DNA of 64,000 bases from Antedon mediterranea (Eukaryota > Echinodermata > Crinoidea > Comatulida > Antedonidae), in contig NC_092671.1 of assembly GCF_964355755.1 (NCBI RefSeq), positions 16,463,501 through 16,527,500 on the forward strand. Direction: 5' to 3'. This document shows, piece by piece, positions 36,481-46,623 of this stretch; position 1 is the first letter of the stretch; each line of letters starts with the position of its first letter. The position numbers were made by a program, and so were the translations under genes. A model generated the notes under the pieces. It did no database searches and was not told the DNA's origin. It worked only from the letters and a program-made list of their open reading frames with translations.

Positions 36481-36987
36481 GGAATCGAAGAAAATTCTTA
36501 ACGAACACCTTTCAGTAGGCTATTTGGTGCTGAATAGGTTTTTGACTCCAGTATGTATGTACGGTTACAATTTACTTAGGCCTAATTTATTTTCTCGCTA
36601 ATATGCTCTTTTTTTTTCTTTTTTTTTAATTTATAAACTTATTTTACATGGATGACATTTTCATTAAAAATAAGGTTCTTACAAATAATACATAATTAAA
36701 GAAATGCATGCATAATAATGAACAGTCATAAGTTACAAAAGTTAAAAAATTGTTTTTGTTTGTTTTAGATTATAGAACGACATACAAGTACAATTACATT
36801 TTTAATACAGATACAGAATTAATAATAATAAAAAGTTCAGTAAGTACATCACAATTACACAGGGTCTCGACTCAAGTTGAAGATTCTATTTACATTTTTT
36901 TCTAGAAATCAGTTGAAATGTCGGGATTTTGATTTTTAAATGTTGATGTTTATTATATTATTATAAAATAATAAACAACTGACTTAC

Positions 36988-37098
36988 TTTGAAACTGGAG
37001 ATGATGTTGACCACCAGAATGACGTCAGTGAAACTTTTACCACTGGAGAGATACAGGTCAGTGTAAAATTCAAACGCACAGTTTCAATGGCTGACGAA
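36988..37098 (-). other. Probable 5'UTR exon of GPCR-2
   Basis: A 111-nt segment lies between a canonical acceptor (GTTCTTTTTTCAG) and donor (TTTCAAA then GTAAGT). GPCR-3 has a similar 108-nt segment at 42379-42486 that ends with the same seven bases before the donor and sits at a comparable distance upstream. That supports a duplicated non-coding exon. Confidence 0.5.
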
Positions 37099-37469
37099 CT
37101 GAAAAAAGAACAAAATTTAACGGTTAGCATGGACCAAGATTTTCAAATCACAACAAAATTCTTTAATTGGCACTTTGCGAAATTAGCGACGAATGTTAAA
37201 TGTACCAAATATATATATAGGTTTATTATTATGAAGCAGAAATAAATCTAATCCAGCTTTTACAACTAATAAAACGAGGAATAAAATGAGGAATAAAATG
37301 GGAATAAAATGAGAAATAAAATGAGGAATGTGCGGAATCATCATCATATCTATTCTATTGAATTTGTAAATGGTCACACTTTCTATTATTAGGTCAAATA
37401 TTGTTTGAAGGTTTGCATGGCGAAATAAAATGTTGATAAAAAGTTTGCGGTACACCATGTATATTAGTT

Positions 37470-37555
37470 CTGAAAAGAACTGTTGAGTTTCTCGACGTTT
37501 CGATCAATATGCTTTGATCGTCCTCAGGATTGAGAAACTTTATATCAACATATTA
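37470..37555 (-). repeat. Penelope-like terminal fragment with hammerhead-like core
   Basis: On the minus strand GTTTCTC pairs with GAGAAAC around CTGAGGA, a GATCAA/TTGATC stem, and GAAAC. The layout (CTGANGA, stem, GAAA) is that of a hammerhead ribozyme core, known in Penelope-like retroelement ends. Element identity is inference. Confidence 0.45.
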
Positions 37556-37735
37556 TTAGGTCCTTACCATTGCATAGAGCACATGAACCACAACTAATGC
37601 AAAAACAAAGAAGAAAAAAATACTATCTCTAAAAACAGCATCAACATCAATCTTTACCACTCTTTTTTAAAACAAAGTAAATGGTTATTAAAATAAACCT
37701 TATCACGGAATATTAATAACAGAAAATAAAATTAC

Positions 37736-37847
37736 CTTTTTGCGCAATCGGACAATCAATGACGACGATACTAACGTTTTGGCGGGAAGTGGTAAACTGC
37801 GATTCCAAAGACAATACGAACTGTCATTCGTCTAACTGGTATATAAA
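37736..37847 (-). promoter_or_regulatory. Candidate core promoter and first exon of GPCR-2
   Basis: TTTATATA on the minus strand at 37847-37840 could be a TATA box. About 75 nt downstream of the expected start, a donor follows GCGCAAAAAG at 37736 (GTAATT). The downstream acceptor is at 37098. Only signal sequences support this. Confidence 0.35.
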
Positions 37848-38742
37848 CACATAGATTTCGGCCAACTAGATTGTTTCACTGATGAGTAATTAATTATGAA
37901 TTCGCACAACTGGTACTTCCTTTCAGTAATAGGCGTGAGTTTAATGGTATAATTAATTTGCGTTCATCTCAATTGTTTCATATTTATTTTAAATATTCTT
38001 GAATACATACAATAATAGCCTTACACCTAATATTATTAAAAATCAATAATTATATAAGTAATAATAATAAGTATATTGGCATATTTCTATTATATAAAAT
38101 ATTAGCCGTTTAATTGGAAATACAACCACTCAATTCGGATGGTTTATTACTAAAATACATCAAATATTACTCAAATATATCACTAAGTACAGCTTTTAAA
38201 ATTATGATTATTTATTAATAAATGATTAGAATAACACAATCATTTTATCACGGTATACTATTAATATTTTTATATTATATTAAAACTACAGTATTGCATT
38301 TATTGACAAAATAATCAAACTGTATTTCAATGCAACAATCGTATTCGATTAGGTTAATTACTTACATAACGTTTAACATTGTTTGCGTTAAAATTACTCT
38401 AAAAATCTATCAATATATGAAACCTCGTTTTGGTTTCTGTTTACTATCTAGTAAATTACAATCAATTCATGCAGGTATGTTTATCGTGCGTACATCGTGC
38501 ATACTTTGTACGCAATATGCGTATTATATTCATCACTAAATCATTTTAAACCAGATACTGGAATATACAAGTATGTATGTACTGTATATACACTAATAGG
38601 CATATCCAATATAAATATAAATAATATGCCTAATCTAAATTAATTAACTACATCGTCATACGTACATGTGCTTAAGAATGATACACGGACAATTTATTTG
38701 AGTTCAGAAAGTTCACATACTACTCGCTAAAATATGAAAACA

Positions 38743-38748
38743 TTTATT
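38743..38748 (-). promoter_or_regulatory. Candidate polyadenylation signal for GPCR-3
   Basis: AATAAA on the minus strand 23 bp after the stop codon, at almost the same distance as in GPCR-2. Confidence 0.55.
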
Positions 38749-38770
38749 AAGTCTTAAATACGCACTGAAT

Positions 38771-39868
38771 TTACAACGCAGTACCGGTTGATATCGTGTT
38801 AATACCCGAGTTTCTTCTCTTCTCTGTCTTTTTCCATGAAAACCCATACAATTCCAAAAATGCCTTTTTGAAGGAATCATTCGCAATATTGTAAATTATT
38901 GGATTAATAGAGGAGTTAATAAAAGCTAAATATCTAAAAATATTAGAAAATCTCACAAGTAAATCCCAATTAACGTTAGGGCTTCTGAAAGAGTAAATCC
39001 AAAGTGCATTATGGGGTGCCGTGAGAATGACATAAACAAAAACAGTCGCAATGACGGTGGTTAACGCTTTCCGCTCATAATTTCTTCGATTACTTGCTGC
39101 TGAAATCTCGGTTTTCTTTTTAGAACATGGTTTAAACAGAGAAAAGCATATCGCCAGATATAGCGGCATCATTATGATTAGGTATACTAAAAACAACCAG
39201 AATTCAAATTCTATAACCATATACATAGCACTACATACTTTATAGTCAGTATCGGGACTACACAACACACACACGGACGTAGTATGTGGTGCCCCCTTCC
39301 ACATGTCCGGCCAGGGCCAGGTTATAGATTCTTTACCAGCGGTCACAATATTTCTACTTTGCAATATGAAAGAAATGACCCATATAGCGCAGCATATTTT
39401 AATTGTACGTTTCTTTGAAATATATGACCGATATTTCAGTGGCATTGTTATCGCTAAAAAGCGTTCGAATGAAATTGCCATAATCAGGGTTGCCGAAACC
39501 ATGTAGGCCGAATCTACAAAAACAAAAGTAAATTTGCAATACTCTGCGGGAATAATGCTATTATCGTAAAAAATATGTAGCGGACTATAAATAACATTAA
39601 CCCAAATATAAATTGAAGAAAACAAAAGCACAAGACAGTCTGAAATCGCAAGATTTAGAAGGTACATATTCACTGAACTTTGCATGTGTTTATTTTTCGC
39701 AATAATGATGATAGTAGATATGTTACCGACAAGTCCAACAAACACGACGATTGGAAGAAATATATAAATTGAATATCTTTCCAAGTCAGTGTATAAAAAT
39801 GGCTGAATGATCGAATCCCAATCCTCTTCTTCTTCTTCTTCTTCTAACAAACTACTGTTGTTTGCCAT
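38771..39868 (-). CDS. Rhodopsin-class G protein-coupled receptor 3 (orphan)
   Basis: This is an intact 365-residue receptor in one coding exon. It starts MANNSS and carries an acidic run of glutamates before TM1 (a GAA-type microsatellite at 39829-39845). Hallmarks are GLVGNIST in TM1, LAISDC in TM2, ERF at the end of TM3, RTIKICCAIW entering TM4 (shared with GPCR-1), LTAPHN in TM6 and FINSSINPIIYN in TM7. Like GPCR-1 it lacks DRY and CWxP. The second extracellular loop is Cys-rich (SVCVLCSPD). It is the complete partner of the deleted copy at 33331-34152. Together with 28087-29196 the three form a tandem family on one strand. An acceptor (TTTTTTTTCAG) lies 2 bp before the ATG, so the 5'UTR is spliced. 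The ligand is unknown; a peptide is the likeliest guess. Confidence 0.92.
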   Translation of the reverse strand: MANNSSLLEEEEEEEDWDSIIQPFLYTDLERYSIYIFLPIVVFVGLVGNISTIIIIAKNKHMQSSVNMYLLNLAISDCLVLLFSSIYIWVNVIYSPLHIFYDNSIIPAEYCKFTFVFVDSAYMVSATLIMAISFERFLAITMPLKYRSYISKKRTIKICCAIWVISFILQSRNIVTAGKESITWPWPDMWKGAPHTTSVCVLCSPDTDYKVCSAMYMVIEFEFWLFLVYLIIMMPLYLAICFSLFKPCSKKKTEISAASNRRNYERKALTTVIATVFVYVILTAPHNALWIYSFRSPNVNWDLLVRFSNIFRYLAFINSSINPIIYNIANDSFKKAFLELYGFSWKKTEKRRNSGINTISTGTAL

Positions 39869-40074
39869 TGCTGAAAAAAAAATATATATATATAATAGTA
39901 GAGTAGAGAAATACGTATAGTTTGTTCGTCCCTCTAATTAATAAAAAGTCTGGTTCACGGTCTTTACACGTGTTGCTAGGCTCAAGACTGGTATTTTATG
40001 AAGTACAGTAGAACTGCTATTAAGGGGATACTCTCCGGATAGAAAGTGTCAGCTTAATAGGAAATAACAACAAA

Positions 40075-40268
40075 TATATATATACACACAACAGGCAAAG
40101 AACATTAATTCTAAACCACCCGATGATATACTGAAATTTAATTAATTAATTTGAAACGATAAAGATGACGAAATCTGTGAGAATGAGAAAAAGTCGCCCC
40201 AACCGAGACTCGAACTCGGACCGCCTGCTTGATATGCAGATGTCCTAACCATTAGACCACTGGGGCTT
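40075..40268 (-). repeat. tRNA-derived SINE, family 1, complete copy
   Basis: On the minus strand a tRNA-like head (40268-40196) has paired acceptor ends (GCCCCAG and TTGGGGC), a D arm with GGTCTAATGG and a T arm with GAGTTCGAGTCTC. Its anticodon loop is ATATCAA. The head is followed by ~120 bp (TCTCACAGATTTCGTCATC to TTTGCCTGTTGTG) and a TA tail. A second, headless copy lies at 40437-41135, so this is a SINE and probably not a standalone tRNA gene. Confidence 0.75.
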
Positions 40269-40436
40269 TCATGGTATTGTTCGAACTCGATTGGATAGCG
40301 ACTCTTTAACATTCTCGGCGTGGTACGGCGGAACAGCACTAGTCCTCAGTTGTATGCACGCGCAACAGAGATCAAATTGATACGCCCTCATCTTTCAGTA
40401 TTTTTATTCACGAGGCGGGATCTCCGAAGAGATACT

Positions 40437-41135
40437 TTTATATAAACACAACAGGCAAAGAACATTAATTCTAAACCGCCCGATGATATACTGAAATTTA
40501 AAGCTCAGATACAGGCATGAATTTTAAATATAATATCTGATTAATTGTACATAAATCAAATATTTGTAACAGAAATCAAGACGAAAAAGCATGAATTTCC
40601 CTTAATATGGCAAAAATTTGCCATAAAAACCAGGAAGACTTTTTTTCAGTAGTTAGGTAGTTTAACCTATGTAATAACATGTCTGGTGACTCCATAGAAG
40701 GTGAAAAAAGATAGTGGATATACGGTGAATAATTTTTGCTTTAGCATGAAAATAAAAATCTGAAGTTGAATAAAAATACTAGAAATGTAAAATACAAGTT
40801 ATATTACCTATATTTAGTCATTTGATAACATTTTTTACCACACCGTTTATTTTTCATAGCTTTTTAAAATGCCTCTCTATTTACAAAATTTGTGTATAAA
40901 AGAATAGAGATTTTACTGTGTAAGTTGAACTATCCCCCCACTGATAAGAAAGTGCTTATTTTCAACAAGCTCGTGTAACACAAATAAAATCCCAAAAATT
41001 ATGAAACATAGGGGAAACTATAGATCGATAATTATTGGAATGTATGATCAATAGAAATTTGTTGCCCGCACCTGGCCTTTAATTAATTAATTTGAAACGA
41101 TAAAGATGAGGAAATCTGTGAGAATGAGAAAAAAA
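40437..41135 (-). repeat. SINE family 1, headless copy with 580-bp interruption
   Basis: The SINE body is split into 40437-40502 (with GGCAAAGAACATTAATTCTA) and about 41078-41135 (with TTTGAAACGATAAAGATGAG). Between them is ~575 bp not present in the copy at 40075, ending near TTGCCCGCACCTGGCC. That insert shows no ORF or clear terminal repeats. The tRNA-like head is missing. Confidence 0.6.
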
Positions 41136-41348
41136 AAAATATATATATATATATATAAATCATACTGTAAATTATAGAAACAGTGCTCATATTCGGAACA
41201 TGATCTCATAATCGCGTCGAGCATAGCTCATTGGCGAAAGTTCCGTATTTTTTAGTTGTATGAAAAAATGTCTCTGGCGGGATTCGAACCTGCAACCTCT
41301 CGCTTACAGGGCGAGTATCATACCACTAGACCACAGAGCCATGTATGG
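41136..41348 (-). repeat. tRNA-derived SINE, family 2, copy 1
   Basis: On the minus strand the head GGCTCTGTGGTCTAGTGG starts at about 41342. It has a B box GGTTCGAATCC and an anticodon stem CTCGC/GCGAG with a CCTGTAA loop, where position 33 is C not T. The ~125-bp body reads CATACAACTAAAAAATACGG to GAGCACTGTTTCTATAATTT, and an AT-repeat tail follows. The copy at 46125-46330 is in the opposite orientation. Confidence 0.8.
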
Positions 41349-41360
41349 TATATATATATA

Positions 41361-41480
41361 TGCACTGATGAAGGGCTAGTGTTGCCCGAAAGCTCTGCTA
41401 ACTTTTCTGGCTGTTTTATTTCTCGTTTTGATTTAGCCTTTCGCTTTTATTTTGTATTTCCATTGAGATCCAGCCACTGA
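41361..41480 (+). repeat. Retroelement end with hammerhead-like core
   Basis: CTGATGA (41364) is followed by an A, GGGC, a 7-nt loop, GCCC and GAAA (41388-41391). This is the conserved core order of a hammerhead ribozyme, apart from one unpaired A at the base of stem II. It lies next to the SINE tail and lacks a recognisable ORF. Confidence 0.45.
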
Positions 41481-42052
41481 TACCCACAGCATTGTCATTT
41501 TTTCAGTAATTTGCCTTTGGATATATATTTATATAACTAAAGAATTACGTGTTAAAATTATAGTTTCTAATAATACTATTAGGCCTAATTATTAGTCTCT
41601 AAAGCCATGTCTATTCTAGTGTGACGTGTGTGTGTTAGGTATGACACAGTCCGAGTAATTAGTCAGCAAATTTAAACAATAAACCTTACACAAAAATACA
41701 ATTTTTATTCTCGTGGGTCTAATCTTCCTATCTCATGTGTTCATATACGCGCATTTTTAAAGTTCCTTTGAGTACATGCATATTGTTTGCTAATAAAATA
41801 GCAGAATTAAAATATTACAGAACACAAATTAAACACATTCTTTATTCTTGTGGGTCTAAGCTTTCTTTGGGCTATGTCAATTACTAACTGTCGATTAGCC
41901 TCGACACATTTTGCATAGTGGTGTGTGTGAAGAATTAAGAGTGCGCGAAGGCAATCACGTGAATTGACCTAGAATCCGGATGTCTAGTCTCTCTTCGACA
42001 ATTATCCTAAACCAGACGACTATTCTCTTTTCGTTATGTCGGAATTTGTTTA

Positions 42053-42333
42053 CTTTAACGATGTATTGTCCCACAAACCATGAAAAATCAGACTTTGAAT
42101 AGGCAATTTTGCAGTTTTAATGTTATTCACAATTCGTAGAAAAACAATCAACAAAAATAATGATTTCACTTATAAAAAGACAAAGTAAACGTTTTTGTGT
42201 GACAGATTATTTGACTCAATTTCTTTCTGATAAATATTGTTTTCCTCTGTCCAATTTTTGGTCAAAGTGAATAACTATTGAAGTGCCATATTCAACAACA
42301 AAAATATTTTTTCAAGCCCACTATATCTTCAAT
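42053..42333. repeat. MITE family B, copy 2
   Basis: It shares GATGTATTGTC at the start, AATCAGACTTTGAATAGGC, CACTTATAAAAAGACAAAG, TTTTTGGTCAAAGTGAATAA and GCCATATTCAACAA with the copies at 7791 and 49786, in the same order. Confidence 0.8.
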
Positions 42334-42378
42334 AAACCTCAGATTGTGACACCAATATATAATAAACGAATAACTTAC

Positions 42379-42486
42379 TTTGAAATTGGATTGATATGTT
42401 GTTGAGAAGAAAAAAAACGGCCAAAATAACGATTATGATGATGGAAAGATAGACCACGGGAACTTCAAAATGATCACGTCAATGAG
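42379..42486 (-). other. Probable 5'UTR exon of GPCR-3
   Basis: A 108-nt segment lies between acceptor TTCGTTTTCAG and donor TTTCAAA/GTAAGT. All frames contain stops. Its 3' end and distance from the coding exon (about 2.5 kb) parallel the 36988-37098 exon of GPCR-2. Further upstream, possible first exons end near 42751 or 43393, but I cannot choose between them. Confidence 0.5.
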
Positions 42487-43644
42487 CTGAAAACGAAATA
42501 TCACACGTGAGTTGGAATTGTATCGATGATATACATGTAAACATATGTATATAATGTAGGCATATAAAAAATCGGGAAAACAATCCTAAAAATATATACT
42601 TCAGGAGAAAAAATACCCTTAACCATATCACACAATCAATATTCTCCGATTGTGTTAATGGATAAAAAGTTAAATGATATAAATCGAAATTAAATGTTAC
42701 CTTCTTAGCGTAATAATGTTCAGGAGAGTAAGAGAACTTTGTGTATACCTGCGATTCACAATAAACTATGCGATCAAGAACCACCTGTACCGCAACTGTG
42801 GATGTAAGACGAAATGCACTTTACTTATACTGTTTCTGCTTCATATTTTACATTCTAGAAGAAAGAAAACACAATAGGCATAAATACTATAAAATACTCA
42901 ACTGAAGAGAACTATTGATTCGAGTATTAAATTAAAAACATGCCTAATATAAAAAAACTCATTACACAATAATTTATCAATAAATACAAATGCAAAATCT
43001 CATTTATAACTATTATAACATTTAAAAAAATAGCAATAGCATATTCAAGAAAATGGTACAAAAATAATAACATATTTTTATTTTGCAATAATCGTATTTG
43101 ATCTTCTAAAGAAATTTTGCTTAATCTCATTAAATTACGTCCAACCCAATCAAAATGTAATTATTGTACTCCATAAACGTGCCAATAAAATACTTATTAT
43201 ATTTATTGTTATTATTATACTTATTTAGAGTTTTTAAATAACACTGTGTTAGGGCACCTATTTGATCGTTTAAGGTTTAAAGTAGGCCTAATTAACTATA
43301 TAAGATACGGTAATTAAGCTGAAGTGTGATACTACTGTATTGAATACAGTGGCGTAACCATGTTAGTCGAAGTAAAAAGAAAAATCACTTACATCGGTTT
43401 ACCCGAGTAAATAGAATGCAGGACGAACGCTCGCTTATTATCCACATCGAAATTGTCAACGCTCTTATTTCGTTGCTTCCTTGTCCAGAATTTTCGCAAA
43501 CTACATACGAAACTATTTAGCGAGCGCTCGGTCACAATTTTACAAAAGGTATTTGTACCCCTGTCCTAAATAACATTAGTGAATTACCTATCGCGTTCAT
43601 ATTACGGACCGTTTCTGTTGAACAAGTTAATACAGATTAAATAT

Positions 43645-43661
43645 CCCCCCCCCCCCCCCCC
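43645..43661. repeat. Homopolymer of 17 C
   Basis: An uninterrupted run of 17 cytosines in AT-rich DNA. The exact length may be affected by sequencing error. Confidence 0.8.
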
Positions 43662-44179
43662 AATAGAACATTATTTTGAATAAACTCCCCCGGTGCGTTA
43701 GTAGGCCTACTATTGATAGTAGAAACTTATATTAAAACGACTTTTTTTTTTCTTCAATTAAATATTCATTGATTGAAAAATATACAAAATATGTATGAGG
43801 TTGTATAAGAATATATTTTCTTTAAATTAATATCCATAAACAAGCAAAATAAAAATTTGTTATGCCACATGTTACACTCAGCCTGTGTATAAATGTGTAG
43901 CTGGTAGGTCAAAGTACCAAATTGCTCTGATTACTGGCTGCAACATTTTGGAAGTATGTTTCCACACGTGTTTGATCAAAATAACTGGGGTAATAATGTG
44001 TAAGCGTCATTTCAACATGTATGGAATTTGCGCTATATAAATAATACATTACATTGATATTAGTATAATTAATTAAAAAACTTTACGTGTGGTTCCTGTC
44101 ATTCGGAAATCAAAGTTTCCTAATTATCATTATTACAAGCCTTAAAAAAGTATTAGCTAATCAAAATGGTGATTGTACT

Positions 44180-46110
44180 TAAATTATTACTGGAAAAGTC
44201 TTACACATCATTTATTCTCAACAATTATGTGAGACATAATTACTTTGTCTAGGCTATCAAACGTGTCATAGCCTTGATAAAAGATCGTTATACAACATTA
44301 TTTATGAGGTTGTACATTGATGTGGAATATAAATTTGTCTTCTACAGACAATACATTTTGTCATCAACGAGCACAATTACAATAATTCTTTATAAATTGT
44401 ATTTGTATTATATTTGTAACCATTGGCAATGTGCTTATAATCAATAAAAAACAACTAAATATTCCTTTCTAATACCATGTCATTTAATATAAAAGATAAG
44501 CTAAAAATATTATTTTAGTAGGCCTACTATTGATAGTAGAAACTTATATTAAAAAAAATGTTGTAAAAAAGAATAGAAATAGGATAAGAAAATATAGTTT
44601 TGAGTGGGCAGGTACTGTGCTGTGATTGGTTGAAACTTCTTGTTTATTTGATAATTAAGTCAGTTTATAATTTTGTATAATTAATAGATATAGAAGTGAT
44701 AGAGAGAAAAGCAATAAAAGGGAAACAAATCAAAAAGAGTACTTGAGAAAATTAACTTTCCTGAAGTATAACCAACTTAAACACCCAAGAAATTTCTATA
44801 TAAAATTATCTATTTTATACTAGGTATGTATACAAAATAATGAAATAATATAGGCCTATGTATAAATTGAAAGATTGACTTTTCTGTGTAGGGACAGTCA
44901 GGCTTTGAATAAAAATAATAATAATAAATTAAATTTATAAATGAAGATATTCTCCGTATTTACCAAACATAAAACATTTATTTGTTTTATAATACGCCAT
45001 CTTAACATAAGTGGGTATTAGTGTGTGTCTTTTTTTTTTACAGTGAACAGATAGGAGTGGGTTTTTTTTTAACAAACAACTTACTAACTCTCTGTTTTAA
45101 ATAATTAATACTAACATAATCTCTTAGGTTGGCATTTACATTTTTGAAATAAAAATTAATATAAATTAAGTCCGACTTAAACCTAATAGCCATACAGATA
45201 TAAATATGTAACTTGTTGTGGTTGAAAGACACACATAAATATTAAAATTAATTAGAAAAAAATTATATTATATACTTAAATTATTACCCGGAAAAGTCTC
45301 TGTCAAGGCTATCAAACGTGTCATTTCTTGATAAAAGATCGTTATACAACATATTTATGAGGTTGTACATTGATGTGGAATATAAATTTGTCTTCTACAG
45401 ACAATACATTTTTCCATCAACGAGCACAATTATAATAATTCTTTATAAATTGTATTTGTATTATATTTGTAACCCTTGGCAATGTGCTTATAATTAATAA
45501 TAAACACAATAAAAGGGAAACAAATCAAAAAGAGTACTTGAGAAAATTAACTTTCCTGAAGTATAACCAACTTAACACCCAAGAAATTTCTAAATAAAAT
45601 TATCTATTTTATACTAGGTATGTATACAAAATAATGAAATATATATGTACAAATTGAAAGATTGACTTTTCTGTGTAGGGACAGTCAGGCTTTGAATGAA
45701 AATGTTCTCCGTATTTAACGAACATAAAACATTTTGTTTTATAGTACGCCATTTTAACATAAGTGGGTATTAGTGTGTATAATTTTTTTTACAGAGAACG
45801 TATATGAGTGGGTGTTTTTTCCATTTTAACAATTGAACAAACAACTTACTAACTCTGGGTTTTAAATAATTAATACAGTACTAACATAATCTCTTAGGTT
45901 TGGATTTACATTTTTTAAATAAAATTGACCAAACAACTTACCAACTCTGGGTTTTAAATAACTAAAACTAACATAATCTCGTAAGTTGGCATTTACATTT
46001 TAAAAATAAATTAATTAGTTAAGTCCGACTTAAGTCTAACAGCCATACAGATTTAAATATGTAACTTGTGGTTGAAAGACACACATAAATATTAAAATTA
46101 ATTAGATAAA
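44180..46110. repeat. Tandem duplication of a ~1-kb AT-rich segment
   Basis: The left copy is about 44180-45250 and the right copy about 45255-46110. Shared blocks include GAGGTTGTACATTGATGTGG (44306 and 45359), CTTGAGAAAATTAACTTTCC (44742 and 45537) and GGGACAGTCAGGCTTTGAAT. Offsets shift from ~1,053 to ~795 bp, because about 258 bp of the left copy (near 44455-44712, including one TAGGCCTA block) has no counterpart on the right. There are no coding exons. Confidence 0.85.
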
Positions 46111-46124
46111 ATTATATTATATAT

Positions 46125-46296
46125 ATATATATATGATACTCGCCCTGTAAGCGAGAGGTTGCAGGTTCGAATCCAGCCAGAGACATTTTTTCATACAACT
46201 AAAAAATATGGAACTTTCGCCAATGAGCTATGCTCGACGCGATTATGAGATCATGTTCCGAATATGAGCACTGTTTCTATAATTTACAATATTATG

Positions 46297-46330
<34 letters not shown>
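46125..46330 (+). repeat. tRNA-derived SINE, family 2, copy 2
   Basis: The copy begins inside the tRNA-like head (GATACTCGCCCTGTAAGCGA), includes GGTTCGAATCC and the same ~125-bp body, and is flanked on both sides by AT dinucleotide runs. The first ~20 bp of the head are missing, so it is 5'-truncated. Confidence 0.8.
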
Positions 46331-46336
<6 letters not shown>

Positions 46337-46623
46337 AATCTGCAGACAGTACTGTTTCGATCTTATTAGATCTCGTCAGTGCAGCTCAGGTTTCGAAATG
46401 AAATGTACCGCAGAACTGGCACAATATATAGGCTGAGCCAGGTATGCGGGACATGGTACACTGATTATGAACACAAAGAGTGCACAAGCTCAACGAGCGT
46501 GCTTTGCAAAATGCTAATAGTATTCACAACAAAAATGCACCGTTTCGAAATGAAGAGTGCTCTACAAAACAACATACTATATATGTATATAACAGAAAGT
46601 AGAGGAGCATATATATATATGTT

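Noticed and set aside
40196-40268. Functional tRNA gene on the minus strand
   Set aside because: The arms pair, but the anticodon loop would give ATC, an unusual anticodon, and the head is joined to a SINE body that recurs at 40437-41135. I kept it as a SINE, though a tRNA scan should confirm.
41272-41342. tRNA gene with CCTGTAA anticodon loop
   Set aside because: Position 33 is C in place of the invariant T, and the copy at 46125 shares a non-tRNA body, so it is a SINE head.
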